The notes: generated from the letters alone by a model not told the origin. Positions 7,127 to 22,584 are shown, counted from the first letter of the stretch. The stretch: 57,500 nucleotides of DNA from Deltaproteobacteria bacterium (GCA_023250635.1 JAHFAI010000006.1:1-57500), one strand, 5' to 3'. Numbers and translations: made by a program.

Positions 7127-8911
7127 TTATGGCAAATGATCAGGATTATCAGCAAGGAAGCGGGCAAGGCGTTTTATCAGGTGAACTTCAAAGAGGTGTG
7201 GAGGCAGTCTTTCTTTTAAATTAAGCACTATTTGTTGGGCTGGCTGATCCAAAGAGTTAAAATAATTGCTGAGCAGCGTATGGTATTGTTGCGAGGATGC
7301 TCCCTTAATTTTATCAATAATTTGACTCTTGCCCCGCTGGCCTCCCGCAAAGATATTGGTCGCTCGCGCCGCTAAACTAGCTGGAAAACCCCTGCGCGCC
7401 TCTTCTTTAAGAGTAATTTTAGTTCCCTGTTCAAGCAGCGACGATTCACTTATCTCAACCAATTTGTTAGGAACCAGCCCCGGATATAGGGAGAGACTGT
7501 TGCTGTATTTTTGTCTTAGCACTTGCCGGTATTGCCCAAATTCCTTGCTTTCCTGACTCAGAGGCGCGAAAACTGAGGCTAAAGGTGTCTGCCCCAAAAA
7601 TTCGGCAAGTTTTTGCTCTTCACGAAACCACTTGAGAAATAGTGCATATTTGTGCCGCACTTCTTCCCTGCTCTCACCGACTAGTGCTAAACTAGCAAAA
7701 ACCTGTATACCCAGCAGTTCCTGACGGAGGCCACAAGAGTGGCCAGGCACTATGCGCAGTGACCATTCACAGAAAAGAGCTGCGGCTGCGATCAGCAGGT
7801 TATGATTAAGGATGACAAAATCGCTGCTCGTAGCTCCAGCTTCTTGCTCCTCGAGCACCACCGTCAGCAAAGTCTGCCTAAAAGGCTTGCTGATTTCTTC
7901 ACTAAGGCCCCCACTCAACATCTCCAAGCAGGGATGAGCAGGAGAAGCGCTAGCCCAATTTTGGCGCGCAAAGAAAGCGTTAACCGCAGCAAGAAATTCT
8001 GCTGATTTACCGTTGATCACTCTATCCGCAGAGAATTGCCAGATTATTTGCGGGGCCGGAGAACTCAATTCTAGGCTGAGGCAAGCTGCTTCGCCCAGTT
8101 GCTGGAGCAAGCCAAAACGGCTGAGCTTTTTTGCAAATCGCTGCAAAATGAGTGTTTTTTGAATAAAAGTTAGTTTTTTAGCGAAAACAGCCTCGGCAAA
8201 GGCAGCCTCTAGCGCTTGCGCTCTCAAGCTACCACCAGTCGTTTCCCTCAGGCTGGCATCTCGAAAGCGCAGGTGGTGAACAAGCAAAAGCTGCTCGATA
8301 GGCAACAAACTCTGCCAAAGCGCCCGCTCTACCAGCAGGGGAGCAGTATTCGCCAGCACCGTTTTTAAACGAATCTCATCAGCCAGACTGCGCTTGCATT
8401 CCCGAACTCCATCCACAAGTCCCAAGAGCAGCTCTCCAGAATACGGAGCTAACTGCAGGTAGAGATCCCGCTGATCATGAGCAAAGTTCCACCATTCCTT
8501 GGCAAAAAAGGGCTGGGCTTGCAATGCCCCATGCTGATCAGCAATAAGTATTTTGAGCCCCCCTAACTGGCTAAAGAGGACCTGAATATCGTTATCTTTG
8601 GAAAAAGATCCTCGCCCTGCAGATTTCAGAAATTCATGAGTAATTTTTAGGGTTAACTCGTCTGGGCTAGGCGAAGAAGCGCCCAATAACTGCTGCTGGA
8701 GCCTATCGACAAGAACAGAAAGTCCCAAGAGCTGCCCGTGATGCAAATGCGGCAGAAGCAGCGTTCTCTGCTCTACCAAACAAGCTTGAGTAGCTTGAGT
8801 ACCTAGGGAACGGCAGGTTCCTGCGCTTAGCTCCTCGCTCAACCAAGCAGGTATATAGAAAGCAGAGAGGTCGACCTCCCCGCTATTTTTTTCCTTCCTT
8901 TCATTAGTCAT
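7127..8911 (-). CDS. Conserved-looking protein of unknown function, 594 residues
   Basis: I do not recognise this family. The protein has no signal peptide, no membrane segment and no nucleotide-binding motif I can see. It is Leu-, Ala- and Gln-rich and looks mainly alpha-helical throughout, with a charged start (MTNERKEKNSGEVDL), a central segment with several Cys and His residues, and an end rich in Leu, His and Arg. A basic loop with GGQRGKSQIIDKIKG near residue 530 precedes the last helices. It begins 19 bases after the candidate outer-membrane protein gene and is probably co-transcribed with it; GGAAG lies upstream of the ATG. Length and normal codon use argue for a real gene. Confidence 0.65.
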   Translation of the reverse strand: MTNERKEKNSGEVDLSAFYIPAWLSEELSAGTCRSLGTQATQACLVEQRTLLLPHLHHGQLLGLSVLVDRLQQQLLGASSPSPDELTLKITHEFLKSAGRGSFSKDNDIQVLFSQLGGLKILIADQHGALQAQPFFAKEWWNFAHDQRDLYLQLAPYSGELLLGLVDGVRECKRSLADEIRLKTVLANTAPLLVERALWQSLLPIEQLLLVHHLRFRDASLRETTGGSLRAQALEAAFAEAVFAKKLTFIQKTLILQRFAKKLSRFGLLQQLGEAACLSLELSSPAPQIIWQFSADRVINGKSAEFLAAVNAFFARQNWASASPAHPCLEMLSGGLSEEISKPFRQTLLTVVLEEQEAGATSSDFVILNHNLLIAAAALFCEWSLRIVPGHSCGLRQELLGIQVFASLALVGESREEVRHKYALFLKWFREEQKLAEFLGQTPLASVFAPLSQESKEFGQYRQVLRQKYSNSLSLYPGLVPNKLVEISESSLLEQGTKITLKEEARRGFPASLAARATNIFAGGQRGKSQIIDKIKGASSQQYHTLLSNYFNSLDQPAQQIVLNLKERLPPHLFEVHLIKRLARFLADNPDHLP

Positions 8912-8930
8912 TATGCTTCCAGATTAATTT

Positions 8931-9638
8931 CTACAGGAGGTGATAAACCACCCCAATACCAAGCCACTGATCGCGTTTACTCATTTTAACATTTTCCACG
9001 TCCGCGCCAAGAAGATCAGGAGGTGTCGCATAGAGAATCTTCCTTTGGTGAAGCTCAAAACGCGCTCCCCAAAACAGTGCCGAATATAATTCCACCGCAT
9101 ACCCCAGATCATAACTCGGTTGCATGGTGGTTTTGAGCCGTACCGGAACCTCACTTCCGCTTTCAGAAAAACCCTCGAGCCGTTCAAGATAATGTTCAAC
9201 GGTAAGCAAAAAGCTCCATTGGGGGTTAAGGTTCCAAACTATCCCCGCCAAAGCCCCAGGCAGGCGCCACACCTGCCCCACCTCTAAATTAGTGCTGCCA
9301 CGAGTATCTTCATAATTAAAACCACAAGAAGAACCGAGCAAATAACCGAAGGGGGAACCCGAGTTAAAAGGAATGCGAAAGGAATATTCAAATTTTGCTG
9401 CTACCCCAGCCGTAGAGTAAGTTTGCTTGTCTTCAGTAGCGAGCTGCTGATACTGCCATGTTCCCTGAGTAGAGGCAAAGATAAAGGCAAGATGATGGTT
9501 TCTCCTAAATTCCTGGACCGTGCTATTCCACAGTAGAGGTTTTGTCGGAACCAGGGGCTCCGCAGCCAACGCCCTTGCTGCTAGGCCCGCAAGCACAAGA
9601 TAGGTGAAAAACAACATCACACACAGGCCTCGGGCCAC
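8931..9638 (-). CDS. Exported protein, candidate small outer-membrane beta-barrel
   Basis: A 235-residue protein with a signal peptide (roughly MARGLCVMLFFTYLVLAGLAARALA). The mature part alternates polar and hydrophobic residues in stretches of about ten with many aromatic residues (for example WQYQQLATEDKQTY, FEYSFRIPF, WSFLLTVEHYLERL, LFWGARFELHQRK) and ends GIGVVYHLL, a hydrophobic last strand. That pattern fits an eight-strand barrel, but the assignment rests on pattern alone. The start is a GTG, chosen because AGGGGG lies six bases before it and the signal peptide follows directly. It leads a two-gene unit with the 594-residue protein and is divergent from ftsY. Confidence 0.6.
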   Translation of the reverse strand: MARGLCVMLFFTYLVLAGLAARALAAEPLVPTKPLLWNSTVQEFRRNHHLAFIFASTQGTWQYQQLATEDKQTYSTAGVAAKFEYSFRIPFNSGSPFGYLLGSSCGFNYEDTRGSTNLEVGQVWRLPGALAGIVWNLNPQWSFLLTVEHYLERLEGFSESGSEVPVRLKTTMQPSYDLGYAVELYSALFWGARFELHQRKILYATPPDLLGADVENVKMSKRDQWLGIGVVYHLL

Positions 9639-9745
9639 TTTATACCCCCTGATTTTTTTCGTCGCTGACTTAGTGCTACTAAAGGATTATAGGTAGTATT
9701 CTAAGCGTAAAGTTTATCATTAATCTCTTAGGAAGCTTACTTTTT

Positions 9746-10870
9746 ATGCTTGAATCACTACTTACGGTCTTGCCTGCACCCTCTGACTCGACCAGCCTTC
9801 TTCTGCTGGCTGTTGGTGTTTTCCTAATCCTCGTCTCTGTTGCTATAAGCCTATGGTACCGTAGCAAGCGAAAAAGCCCCGAGGAAATCCCCTCTGCCCC
9901 CACATCGAAACCGCCGTTTCCCCCTCCAGAAGGGCTGAGCAAAGCTCCTGTAAGCGCATGGTTAGCCACCCTCCACAGCGGCCTGAGTAAAACCCGCTCG
10001 GCGCTGCAGGCTAGCTTAGAACCTCTTTTTGCCGGGCGAGCAGCCCTTTCGCCCGAGCGTCTTGAGGAACTCCACGAAGTGCTCTTTCGCGCTGATTTGG
10101 GAATCGCCACCGCCGACAAATTGGTCCACCACGTAAAAACCGTGGTACGGACTAACGAAACCTATGGGTGGAACGAAATCAAGACGATCTTACAAAGTAA
10201 GATCTGCGAAATGTTGCTCGCCAAAAACCCTGCTCTCCCCCTCCGCTATCCTGAAAAGGGGCCCCTGGTCATTCTTATCGTCGGGGTCAATGGGGTCGGT
10301 AAGACCACGAGTATCGGTAAACTAGCTGCGTATTTTCGCAGCCAGAATAAATCGGTACTGCTCTGTGCAGGCGATACTTTTCGGGCTGCGGCTATCGATC
10401 AACTCAAATTGTGGGGGGAACGCCTCGGGGTTGATACCATTGCCCAGCTCCCCGGCAGTGATCCAGCAGCAGTAGCCTTTGACGGGGTAAACGCGGCGGT
10501 CTCTCGTGGCTACGAGGTTCTCCTTATCGATACTGCGGGACGCCTCCATAGCAAAAATAACCTGATGGCCGAGCTCGATAAGATAAAGCGGGTACTCGCC
10601 AAAGCCCTGGCTGAGGCCCCCCATGAAACCTGGCTCATAATCGATGCGACGACCGGACAAAACGCAGTCCAGCAAGTCAAGGCTTTTAAGGAGGTGGCTG
10701 AGATTAGCGGTATCATCGCCACCAAACTAGATGGCACGGCAAAAGGTGGTATTTTGATAGGGATCAATGAGCAATTCAACCTCCCGATTCGCTTTATCGG
10801 CGTAGGAGAAAAGGCCGAGGACTTGCGTCCCTTTAATGCCGAGGACTTTGCTGCTAGTATCTTTTCTTGA
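9746..10870 (+). CDS. ftsY: Signal recognition particle receptor FtsY
   Basis: FtsY is the SRP receptor GTPase that docks ribosome-SRP complexes on the inner membrane. The 374-residue protein has an N-terminal membrane helix (LLLLAVGVFLILVSVAISLWY), a short Pro-rich linker, the N domain and the SRP-type G domain: GVNGVGKTTSIGKLA (G1), DTFRAAAIDQL (insertion box), DTAGRLHSKNNLM (G3), TKLDGTAKGG (G4) and GVGEKAEDLRPF (end). A true membrane anchor, instead of the long acidic A domain of E. coli FtsY, is a known variant. TTAGGA lies upstream of the ATG. The neighbouring tRNA-Val is 37 bases downstream on the same strand. Confidence 0.95.
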   Translation: MLESLLTVLPAPSDSTSLLLLAVGVFLILVSVAISLWYRSKRKSPEEIPSAPTSKPPFPPPEGLSKAPVSAWLATLHSGLSKTRSALQASLEPLFAGRAALSPERLEELHEVLFRADLGIATADKLVHHVKTVVRTNETYGWNEIKTILQSKICEMLLAKNPALPLRYPEKGPLVILIVGVNGVGKTTSIGKLAAYFRSQNKSVLLCAGDTFRAAAIDQLKLWGERLGVDTIAQLPGSDPAAVAFDGVNAAVSRGYEVLLIDTAGRLHSKNNLMAELDKIKRVLAKALAEAPHETWLIIDATTGQNAVQQVKAFKEVAEISGIIATKLDGTAKGGILIGINEQFNLPIRFIGVGEKAEDLRPFNAEDFAASIFS

Positions 10871-10907
10871 CAAGGAGCAGGAAGCCTTATAGGTTTTCCG
10901 TTCTTGC

Positions 10908-10984
10908 AGGGGTGTAGCTCAGTTGGTTAGAGCGCTACGTTGACATCGTAGAGGTCTCCAGTTCGAATCTGGACATCCCTACCA
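10908..10984 (+). tRNA. tRNA-Val (anticodon GAC)
   Basis: A full cloverleaf is visible. The acceptor arm AGGGGTG pairs with CATCCCT (one G-T pair), the D arm has AGCTCAGTTGGTTAGAGC, the anticodon loop TTGACAT sits on a five-pair stem, and the T arm contains GTTCGAATC. CCA is encoded (10982-10984). It lies between the 3' ends of ftsY and fusA and could be read with ftsY. Confidence 0.96.
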
Positions 10985-11000
10985 CGCACGAAATAATTTC

Positions 11001-13070
11001 CTAACTTAGCCCCATTTTTTGCAATGTTTCCTGGCCAACCTTGATATAATCTTTAAATTTCATCGTATACGTCCCTCGCCCCTGACTGAGGCTGCGTAGG
11101 ACTGAGGCATAGCCGAAGATCTTAGCTAAAGCGACGCTGACGCTTATTTCCTGTAAGGCGCCATGATGAGAGACTTGGTTTACCTTGGCTTTACGGGAAT
11201 TAAGATCCAAAATCACCGCCGAAACGTAGTTCTCCGGCACCAGAATCTCTACTTCCATTTCAGGTTCCATCAGCATGGGCTTAGCCTTTGCTAAGGCCTG
11301 ACGAGTTGCCGCCGCAGCCGCGATACGGTAAGCGACAATATCCGCTGATTCGGGGGAAAAACTCCCCCCTACTAAACTGAGTGAAGCATAGACCACGGGA
11401 AAGCCTGAAAGTGGACCAGCCAAGAGGGTTTCTTCCACCCCTTCTTTTACTGCCTGAACAAATGCCGGTGGCAATAGATTTTTAGGCTGCTTTGCACAAA
11501 ACTCGTTGGCGATTTTTTCGCCAACAAACTCCAACTGCAGTTTGACGTGGGCAGTTTTAGTGGTCCCCGCAATCTCACGCACAAAGCGCTCCTCCGCCTC
11601 AACACTCGCCTGAACGCCTTCTCGGTAAGCTACCTGAGGAGAACCGATAGTAGCACCCACATTAAACTCGCGCTTGAGACGATCGCAAATAATCTCGAGG
11701 TGAAGCTCCCCCATGCCACCAATCAACAGCTGTCCTGTTTCTTTGTCTTCCTTAACTCGAAAGGACGGATCTTCAACCTTGAGACGCTCCAAGGCCTTTT
11801 CCAGCTTAAGTGAATCAGCAGTACTAGCTGGTTCAATCGCCACATACAAAACCGGATCGGGAAAAACCAGAGACTCAAAAAACACCATATGCTTTTGATC
11901 GCAGACCGTATCTCCGGTCATCACCAGCTTTGGACCAGCAATGGCAACAATATCTCCAGCTTGGGCAGAAGGTAATTCAAAGCGACTTCCCGCTTCCATT
12001 TGAAAGATCTTATGCACCCGCTCACGTTTAGCGAGCCGGGGAATAAACACCACGGACCCAGCGCTAAGCGAGCCAGAATAAATCCGCATAAAATAGACCT
12101 GGCCCACAAAGGGGTCGGTAGCGATCTTAAAAATATAGCCTGCAAATGGCCCGTCGAGATCACGCTTCCAGCTCAGCACCTCCTGGTGTTCCATGTCTTT
12201 AAAAGCAGCTATTGCGGGGAGATCAGTAGGGGCAGGCAGGTAACGAGTAATAGCGTCGAGCAGCGGCTGAATGCCGCGATTTTTAAAGGCACTGCCTCCC
12301 AATACCGGCACAATTTTAAGCTGCGTGGTCCCCAAGCGTAGGAGACGATGAATTTCCTCCTCACTTACCTCCTTGCCCTCGAGATAACGTTCCATTACCT
12401 CATCATCGAACTCAATAACGGCTTCAATAAGCTTCTCCCGGGCAGCCTGAGCTTCACTCAGCAGCTCGCTGGGAATTTCTCCACCCTCACAGAAATCATC
12501 AGCCTTGCCATCTCCTTGGGGCCAGAGCAGGGTACGCATGCTAATAAGATCTACCATGCCCACAAACGCATCTTCACGGCCAAGGGGAAGCTGAATAGCA
12601 ATGGGGTTTGCCCCTAAGCGGCTTCTAATCGACTCAAGGGCGGCAGAGAAATCGCCACCAATACGATCAAGTTTGTTAATAAAGCAAATGCGCGGCACTT
12701 GATAGTTGTTTGCCTGACGCCAAACGGTTTCTGTTTGCGACTCGACCCCGTGTACCCCATCGAATACCGCAACCGCACCATCGAGCACCCGTAATGAACG
12801 TTCTACCTCAATGGTAAAATCCACGTGTCCTGGGGTGTCAATAATATTGAGTTTATGCCCCTTCCACCCACAGCTAATCACCGCTGCGGTAATCGTTATA
12901 CCACGCTCTTGTTCCTGAACCATCCAGTCCATGGTGGCAGTCCCTTCGTGGACTTCCCCAACTTTATGAATTTTGCCTGTATAGAAAAGAATACGCTCGG
13001 TGGTGGTGGTTTTACCCGCATCGATATGCGCCATAATGCCAATATTGCGAATCGTAGAAAGAGACTTCAT
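11001..13070 (-). CDS. fusA: Translation elongation factor G
   Basis: EF-G is the GTPase that moves tRNA and mRNA through the ribosome. At 689 residues it has standard length, with [15 protein letters not shown] (G1), [14 protein letters not shown] (G2), [16 protein letters not shown] (G3), NKLDR (G4) and the usual later domains with YREG and the RGTY ending region. I start it at [20 protein letters not shown] (ATG at 13070); the frame is open another 33 codons upstream but those residues are unrelated to EF-G. A terminator-like hairpin separates it from rpsG, so it may depend partly on readthrough or on its own promoter. It is the last gene of the block; no tuf or rpsJ follows as in many str operons. 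Confidence 0.97.
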   Translation of the reverse strand: MKSLSTIRNIGIMAHIDAGKTTTTERILFYTGKIHKVGEVHEGTATMDWMVQEQERGITITAAVISCGWKGHKLNIIDTPGHVDFTIEVERSLRVLDGAVAVFDGVHGVESQTETVWRQANNYQVPRICFINKLDRIGGDFSAALESIRSRLGANPIAIQLPLGREDAFVGMVDLISMRTLLWPQGDGKADDFCEGGEIPSELLSEAQAAREKLIEAVIEFDDEVMERYLEGKEVSEEEIHRLLRLGTTQLKIVPVLGGSAFKNRGIQPLLDAITRYLPAPTDLPAIAAFKDMEHQEVLSWKRDLDGPFAGYIFKIATDPFVGQVYFMRIYSGSLSAGSVVFIPRLAKRERVHKIFQMEAGSRFELPSAQAGDIVAIAGPKLVMTGDTVCDQKHMVFFESLVFPDPVLYVAIEPASTADSLKLEKALERLKVEDPSFRVKEDKETGQLLIGGMGELHLEIICDRLKREFNVGATIGSPQVAYREGVQASVEAEERFVREIAGTTKTAHVKLQLEFVGEKIANEFCAKQPKNLLPPAFVQAVKEGVEETLLAGPLSGFPVVYASLSLVGGSFSPESADIVAYRIAAAAATRQALAKAKPMLMEPEMEVEILVPENYVSAVILDLNSRKAKVNQVSHHGALQEISVSVALAKIFGYASVLRSLSQGRGTYTMKFKDYIKVGQETLQKMGLS

Positions 13071-13146
13071 TGCTGATCCATGTTTTTTGCTGGATATTGC
13101 GAAGGAACTGCGGGGTAAGACGAAATAAAGTTTTTCAGTAGAAAAA

Positions 13147-13188
13147 TTGGGGGGGAGAGACTTTTCCAAAGAAAAGTCTCTCCCCCAA
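13147..13188 (-). terminator. Strong hairpin between rpsG and fusA
   Basis: On the minus strand a perfect stem of 16 or more pairs (GGGGGAGAGACTTTTC against its complement, closed by a four-base loop) is followed by CCAATTTTTCTACTG. A long GC-rich base plus a five-T run is the form of an intrinsic terminator. Lying between two genes usually co-transcribed, it more likely acts as a partial terminator or attenuator that lowers fusA relative to rpsLG. Confidence 0.65.
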
Positions 13189-13192
13189 GAAA

Positions 13193-13681
13193 CTACCAGC
13201 GGTAGTGGGCAAAGGCTTTGTTAGCTTCGGCCATTTTGTGTACGTCTTCACGCTTTTTAACGGCGAGTCCACGCTTTTGGGCAGCGTCAAGAAGCTCTGA
13301 AGCTAGGCGCTCACGCATGCTTTTGCCGGGTTTTTGCCGAGAATACTCGATGATCCAACGGAAGGCGAGAGCTTGGCGACGCTCAGGACGAACCTCCACA
13401 GGCACCTGGTAGTTGGAACCACCAACTCGACGGCTTTTAACTTCGAGCATAGGCTTAGTGTTTTCTAGGGCCAATTTAAAAACATCGACCACACTGCTAC
13501 ACTGGGGAATATGCTTGAAGCCTTTTTTATCGATCAGCTCAAGGGCACCGTAAAACTGCTTCTCAGCAGCAGAACGCTTACCATCTTTCATCATGCAGCA
13601 GACAAATTTACTGACTACTTCATCATTGTAGATCGGATCAGGGAATACTTCGCGTTTAATAACTTTGCGACGACGTGACAT
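13193..13681 (-). CDS. rpsG: 30S ribosomal protein S7
   Basis: uS7 nucleates the head of the small subunit and binds 16S rRNA. The 162-residue product begins [18 protein letters not shown] and has the family landmarks [16 protein letters not shown] and the LAFRWI segment, ending [11 protein letters not shown]-like ([11 protein letters not shown]). That is a few residues longer than usual, from small insertions near residues 45-65. GGAG lies upstream of the ATG. It follows rpsL by 15 bases and precedes fusA across a hairpin, the standard str order. Confidence 0.97.
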   Translation of the reverse strand: MSRRRKVIKREVFPDPIYNDEVVSKFVCCMMKDGKRSAAEKQFYGALELIDKKGFKHIPQCSSVVDVFKLALENTKPMLEVKSRRVGGSNYQVPVEVRPERRQALAFRWIIEYSRQKPGKSMRERLASELLDAAQKRGLAVKKREDVHKMAEANKAFAHYRW

Positions 13682-13696
13682 CGTTTACTAACTCCA

Positions 13697-14071
13697 TTAT
13701 TTCTTAGGCTTTTTAGCCCCGTATTTACTGCGTGCTTGCCGACGTTTTGACACCCCTTGGGTATCAAGCGAGCCCCTAACGATGTGATAACGAACCCCAG
13801 GAAGGTCTTTTACCTTACCGCCACGAACCAGTACCACACTGTGTTCTTGGAGGTTGTGGCCTTCACCACCAATATACGAGGTAACTTCAGAACCGTTAGT
13901 GAGCCGAACCCTTGCTACCTTGCGCAAGGCAGAGTTAGGCTTTTTGGGGGTCGTCGTATAAACCCGTACGCATACGCCGCGCTTTGACGGGCATTGTTGG
14001 AGGGCTGGTCCCTTCGACTTTACCGTCTGCTTGCGGCGACTCTTTTTTATAATCTGACTAATTGTTGGCAT
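13697..14071 (-). CDS. rpsL: 30S ribosomal protein S12
   Basis: uS12 sits at the decoding centre. The 124-residue product carries [12 protein letters not shown] (the two lysines where streptomycin-resistance changes arise are unaltered) and [13 protein letters not shown] (also wild type), so the sequence predicts streptomycin sensitivity at this target. Length is standard. An AGG-rich sequence lies upstream of the ATG. It is the first gene after rpoC, across a gap of about 107 bases, and runs into rpsG. Confidence 0.97.
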   Translation of the reverse strand: MPTISQIIKKSRRKQTVKSKGPALQQCPSKRGVCVRVYTTTPKKPNSALRKVARVRLTNGSEVTSYIGGEGHNLQEHSVVLVRGGKVKDLPGVRYHIVRGSLDTQGVSKRRQARSKYGAKKPKK

Positions 14072-14178
14072 ATTAACCTTTTACCTTTACCATTCTGCGA
14101 AACTTCCGCCATAGACTTATCAAAGTAGCCGTGGTCTCGCAATTGTTTTTTTCCCAGACACTGTATGCTGTATAGCGC

Positions 14179-18339
<4,161 letters not shown>

Positions 18340-18373
18340 AGCGAACTCCTATGCCCCAAACAAACCGTGGTGG

Positions 18374-21300
18374 TTAGATCAATTCCAAGTTTACTTCTTT
18401 ACCGTCCGATTTGATCAAATTGACGTCTAACGCTAAGCTCTGTAGTTCTTTAACGAGAACATTGAAGCTCTCAGGCAAGCCTGGAGTTGCAGCGTTAAGT
18501 CCTTTGACAATGGACTCATACATACGGGTTCTTCCTGACACGTCATCAGATTTCACCGTTAACATCTCTTGCAGAGTATAGGCGGCGCCATAGGCTTCCA
18601 TTGCCCATACTTCCATCTCACCAAGACGTTGACCTCCGAATTGCGCCTTACCACCAAGGGGCTGCTGGGTTACCAACGAGTACGGACCAATCGAACGAGC
18701 ATGTATCTTCTCATCAACCAAGTGATGGAGCTTGAGCATGTACATAACCCCAACCGTCACTTTACTGTGGAAGGCTTCCCCGGTTAGACCGTCAAAGAGA
18801 CGGGTCTGCCCGGTTTTTACGCAGCCTGCCAGCTCAAGTAACGCTTCAATTTCGCCTTCGTTGGCACCATCGAATACAGGGTTAGCCAAATGCACCCCTT
18901 CACGATATTTGCGGACAAAGTCTTTTAACTGCTCATCGCTACAAGTGGTTACAAATTCGGCGACGTCAGCTTTAACATCATCCGTATCCCAAATGCTTAA
19001 GCAATATTTTTCGATCGCTGGACGATCAAAGCTCTCTTCAACCATTTGGTTGAGTTTCTTACCAAGGTTGCGAGCCGCCCACCCTAAGTGGGTCTCCAAA
19101 ATCTGTCCGACGTTCATCCGGCTCGGTACACCCAAGGGGTTAAGCACCACGTCGACGGGAGTTCCATCTTCAGTAAAGGGCATATCCTGCTCAGGTAAAA
19201 TACGCGAGACGACACCTTTGTTACCATGACGTCCTGCCATTTTATCACCAACTCGGAGCTTACGCTTAATGGCGACGTAAACTTTCACCATTTTGACCAC
19301 CCCAGGAGGCAATTCATCGCCCTTGACGATCTTAGCCATCTGCTCTTCGGAGATGTACCTAATCTGGTTAATCTTCTCCTGGAGGTTCTGTAGCACCAAG
19401 GAAAGTTCATTGGTCTTACCCGCGTCGCTAATCGCCAACTGTGGCCAGTTGATATAGCCAATTTTCTCGAGGGTCTCGGCATCGATTTTCGTGCCCTTAG
19501 CCAGAACTTTCTCGCCTTTTTTATTGCTGATATCGTTAGCCGTTTTGGCCCCTGCCGAGATCTTTAGAATCTTACGCATGGCCGATTCTTTGACGATACC
19601 AATACGATCTGCTTCGTCTTTACGCAAACGAGCAGAGTCTTCTTCCTCAATCTGCAGACTGCGAACGTCTTTATCTGAGCCTTCACGGGAGAAGACTTTG
19701 CAGCCGATCACCGTACCGGTTACCCCGGGTGGTACCCGCAAGGAGGTATCGCGTACATCACCAGCCTTTTCGCCAAAGATAGCCCGCAAGAGCTTCTCTT
19801 CAGGAGTTAACTGAGTCTCACCCTTGGGAGTAATCTTGCCGACGAGAATATCTCCGGGGGCTACTTCAGCACCGATGCGGATTATGCCGGCGCTATCCAA
19901 TTGACCAAGAGCTTCTTCGCCAACATTGGGAATATCGGCGGTGATTTCTTCCTGACCCAGTTTCGTATCTCGGGAGATACACTCAAATTCTTGAATATGA
20001 ATTGAGGTATAGAGATCCTCCTTGACCACCCGTTCGGAGATCAAGATGGAATCCTCAAAATTGTAACCATTCCAAGCCATGAAGGCCACGGTGACGTTTT
20101 GCCCAAGAGCTAGCTCGCCTTTTTCGGTGGCAAAACCATCGGCGATTACATCGCCCTGAATAACCTTCTCCCCAACCATAACGATGGGTTTCTGATTGAT
20201 ACAGGTATCAAGGTTAGAGCGGCGATATTTCTTCAGCTTATAGATATCTACGTCAGCCCCAACTTCAGAAGAACGGTCTTCAACGCTGTCTTCAACATTG
20301 ACAACCTTAACGAGAATACGCTCAGCGTCGACACTAACTACCTCGCCACTGCGCTTACAAACCACCGAAGCACCAGAGTCGCGAGCAACGATTTTTTCCA
20401 TACCCGTACCAATCAGCGGGGCGCTGGTCTTGGTAAGAGGCACGGCTTGACGCATCATGTTCGAACCCATCAAAGCGCGGTTCGCATCATCGTTTTGGAG
20501 GAAGGGAATAAGACTTGCAGCAACCGAAACCAGCTGGCTGGTGGCCACATCTTTAATATCCGCTTCTTCAAAACGGACCATCTCCGCTTCTCCGCGGCGT
20601 CGAGCGGCAACGTACTCATCGGGATTAGTCGGCACATCACGGCTTGCTTGAGCAATTACATGGCCCAAATGCTCTTCCGTTGCGGTGTAATATTTTACCC
20701 CGGCTTTTTCATTAAAATCCTGATAGGGAGTTTCAATAAAGCCGTAGGGGTTTACCCGAGCGTAAGAAGCCAGTGACGAAATCAAACCAATGTTTGGACC
20801 TTCCGGCGTCTCAATCGGGCAAATTCGCCCATAATGGGTAGGATGCACATCGCGCACTTCGAAACCAGCCCGCTCTCTGCTCAAACCACCTGGTCCAAGA
20901 GCCGACAGACGACGCTTGTGGGTGATCTCCGAAAGTGGATTGGTTTGATCCATAAACTGGCTTAGCTGGGAAGAACCAAAGAATTCTTTGACCACCGCTG
21001 AGGCCGGCTTATTATTGATAAAATCATGGGGTAAAAGGGTATCAACGTCCTGCAATTGCAGACGTTCACGAATAGCCCGTTCAATGCGGAGAAGACCAAT
21101 GCGATATTGGTTCTCGAGAAGCTCACCAACGGCTCGTACCCGACGATTACCCAAGTGATCGATATCGTCTACCTCGCCTTGGCCTGTTTTCAACTTTAAG
21201 AGGAAGGCGATCGTCTGGAGAATATCGTCTTTGGTGAGCGTGCGTTGCTCAATAGGTTCATTGAGTCCCAAACGTTCATTAAGCTTAAGCCGACCGACAG

Positions 21301-22519
21301 CGCTTAAATCATAACGATCAGGATTGAAAAATAAATTGGTAAACAAGGTTTCGGCGTGATCTACCGTGGGTGGATCACCAGGACGAAGACGTTTATAGAT
21401 TTCGAGCAGCGCCTCTTCGCGACTCGAGACCTTATCACCCAAGAGCGTTTGGCGCAGGGTATAATCAACGTTAATACCGTCGATAAAGAGGATATCGAAT
21501 ACTTTTATGCCATTTTTGGTGAGGGTCTCGAGTTCGTGTTGAGTAATTTCCGTATTAACGGGTACCAACACCTCACCATCGCTGGTTACCACATCGGAGG
21601 CCACAACCTTACCGAGGAGATCGTCGTAGGAGATCGCCTCGTGTTTTAAGCCGGCATCTTTCATCTGGCGAATAGCGCCCACGGAAATACGCCGGCCCTT
21701 CTTGACGAAGACCTTGCCGGTCTCAGGCTCAATAATATCCGCACTGGCCCGTTGCCCACGCAGCAGTTCAAAATCGAGCTGGCGATGATAGATATTGTTC
21801 TCATCGCGGACGATAACTTCTTTTTTGTAGAAGAGTCCGAGCAATTCCTCTTCGGAATAGCCGAGCGCCTTCAAAAGAATAGTCGCATGCATTTTCCGGC
21901 GGCGGTCAATGCGCACAAAGAGAATATCCCGGGAGTCAAACTCAAAATCGAGCCAACTACCCCGATACGGGATAACCCGAGCGGTATAGAGCAATTTGCC
22001 CACGCTGGAGCTTTTGCTCTTATCATTATCAAAGAATACCCCAGAAGAACGATGTAACTGCGAAACCACGACCCGTTCAGTACCGTTGATCACAAAGGTA
22101 CCGTTCTCGGTCATCAGCGGCATCTCGCCGAAGTAGACTTCCTGCTCTTTTACATCCCGGATATTGCGAACATTACTTTCCTTGTCCACATCCCAAATAA
22201 CTAAGCGAATTACCACCTTCAACGGGGCAGCATAGCTCATCCCCCGTTGGCGGCATTCGTCAACCGTGTACTTGGGTTTCTCGAAGGAATAACTGACAAA
22301 CTCAACGGTCGCCGTTTCTGCAAAATCGCAAATCGGGAATACGGAGTTAAAAACCGCCTGCAGCCCTACCTGCTCCCGCTTCTCGGCATCTACCCCATCT
22401 TGCAAAAAGAGATTATAACTAGTCTTCTGAATTTCGATCAAATAGGGGTGAGCTATGGCCGGAGTAATTTTTTGGTAGCTCTTGCGAAGCCGCGTATAGG
22501 AGGCGCCCAAAGACGACAT
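18374..22519 (-). CDS. rpoB: DNA-directed RNA polymerase subunit beta
   Basis: The 1381-residue beta subunit. The rifampicin pocket ([19 protein letters not shown], then [20 protein letters not shown]) is of sensitive type, with Thr in place of one of the paired Asn of E. coli, a common natural variant. The flap and the C-terminal segment ([19 protein letters not shown]) that meets beta' are present. GGAG lies seven bases before the ATG. It is separated from rplL by 143 bases that contain a 14-pair hairpin, matching the place where E. coli attenuates rpoBC. Confidence 0.98.
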   Translation of the reverse strand: MSSLGASYTRLRKSYQKITPAIAHPYLIEIQKTSYNLFLQDGVDAEKREQVGLQAVFNSVFPICDFAETATVEFVSYSFEKPKYTVDECRQRGMSYAAPLKVVIRLVIWDVDKESNVRNIRDVKEQEVYFGEMPLMTENGTFVINGTERVVVSQLHRSSGVFFDNDKSKSSSVGKLLYTARVIPYRGSWLDFEFDSRDILFVRIDRRRKMHATILLKALGYSEEELLGLFYKKEVIVRDENNIYHRQLDFELLRGQRASADIIEPETGKVFVKKGRRISVGAIRQMKDAGLKHEAISYDDLLGKVVASDVVTSDGEVLVPVNTEITQHELETLTKNGIKVFDILFIDGINVDYTLRQTLLGDKVSSREEALLEIYKRLRPGDPPTVDHAETLFTNLFFNPDRYDLSAVGRLKLNERLGLNEPIEQRTLTKDDILQTIAFLLKLKTGQGEVDDIDHLGNRRVRAVGELLENQYRIGLLRIERAIRERLQLQDVDTLLPHDFINNKPASAVVKEFFGSSQLSQFMDQTNPLSEITHKRRLSALGPGGLSRERAGFEVRDVHPTHYGRICPIETPEGPNIGLISSLASYARVNPYGFIETPYQDFNEKAGVKYYTATEEHLGHVIAQASRDVPTNPDEYVAARRRGEAEMVRFEEADIKDVATSQLVSVAASLIPFLQNDDANRALMGSNMMRQAVPLTKTSAPLIGTGMEKIVARDSGASVVCKRSGEVVSVDAERILVKVVNVEDSVEDRSSEVGADVDIYKLKKYRRSNLDTCINQKPIVMVGEKVIQGDVIADGFATEKGELALGQNVTVAFMAWNGYNFEDSILISERVVKEDLYTSIHIQEFECISRDTKLGQEEITADIPNVGEEALGQLDSAGIIRIGAEVAPGDILVGKITPKGETQLTPEEKLLRAIFGEKAGDVRDTSLRVPPGVTGTVIGCKVFSREGSDKDVRSLQIEEEDSARLRKDEADRIGIVKESAMRKILKISAGAKTANDISNKKGEKVLAKGTKIDAETLEKIGYINWPQLAISDAGKTNELSLVLQNLQEKINQIRYISEEQMAKIVKGDELPPGVVKMVKVYVAIKRKLRVGDKMAGRHGNKGVVSRILPEQDMPFTEDGTPVDVVLNPLGVPSRMNVGQILETHLGWAARNLGKKLNQMVEESFDRPAIEKYCLSIWDTDDVKADVAEFVTTCSDEQLKDFVRKYREGVHLANPVFDGANEGEIEALLELAGCVKTGQTRLFDGLTGEAFHSKVTVGVMYMLKLHHLVDEKIHARSIGPYSLVTQQPLGGKAQFGGQRLGEMEVWAMEAYGAAYTLQEMLTVKSDDVSGRTRMYESIVKGLNAATPGLPESFNVLVKELQSLALDVNLIKSDGKEVNLELI

Positions 22520-22555
22520 ATTTTGACTCCGAGATTAAAAAAGAGACAATAAATA

Positions 22556-22584
22556 TTCCCCTAAGCTAACTTAGCTTAGGGGAA
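22556..22584 (-). promoter_or_regulatory. Attenuator-like hairpin between rplL and rpoB
   Basis: TTCCCCTAAGCTAA (22556-22569) and its exact complement (22571-22584) form a perfect 14-base inverted repeat; the real loop must be somewhat larger. In the direction of transcription it is followed by TATTTATTGTCTCTTTTTT. E. coli has a partial terminator and an RNase III site in this same gap that set the ratio of L12 to RNA polymerase, so a similar role is likely here. Confidence 0.6.

Noticed and set aside
9679-10119. Open frame on the minus strand inside ftsY.
   Set aside because: It lies antisense to a well-supported gene, is Arg/Ser-rich and has no family features.
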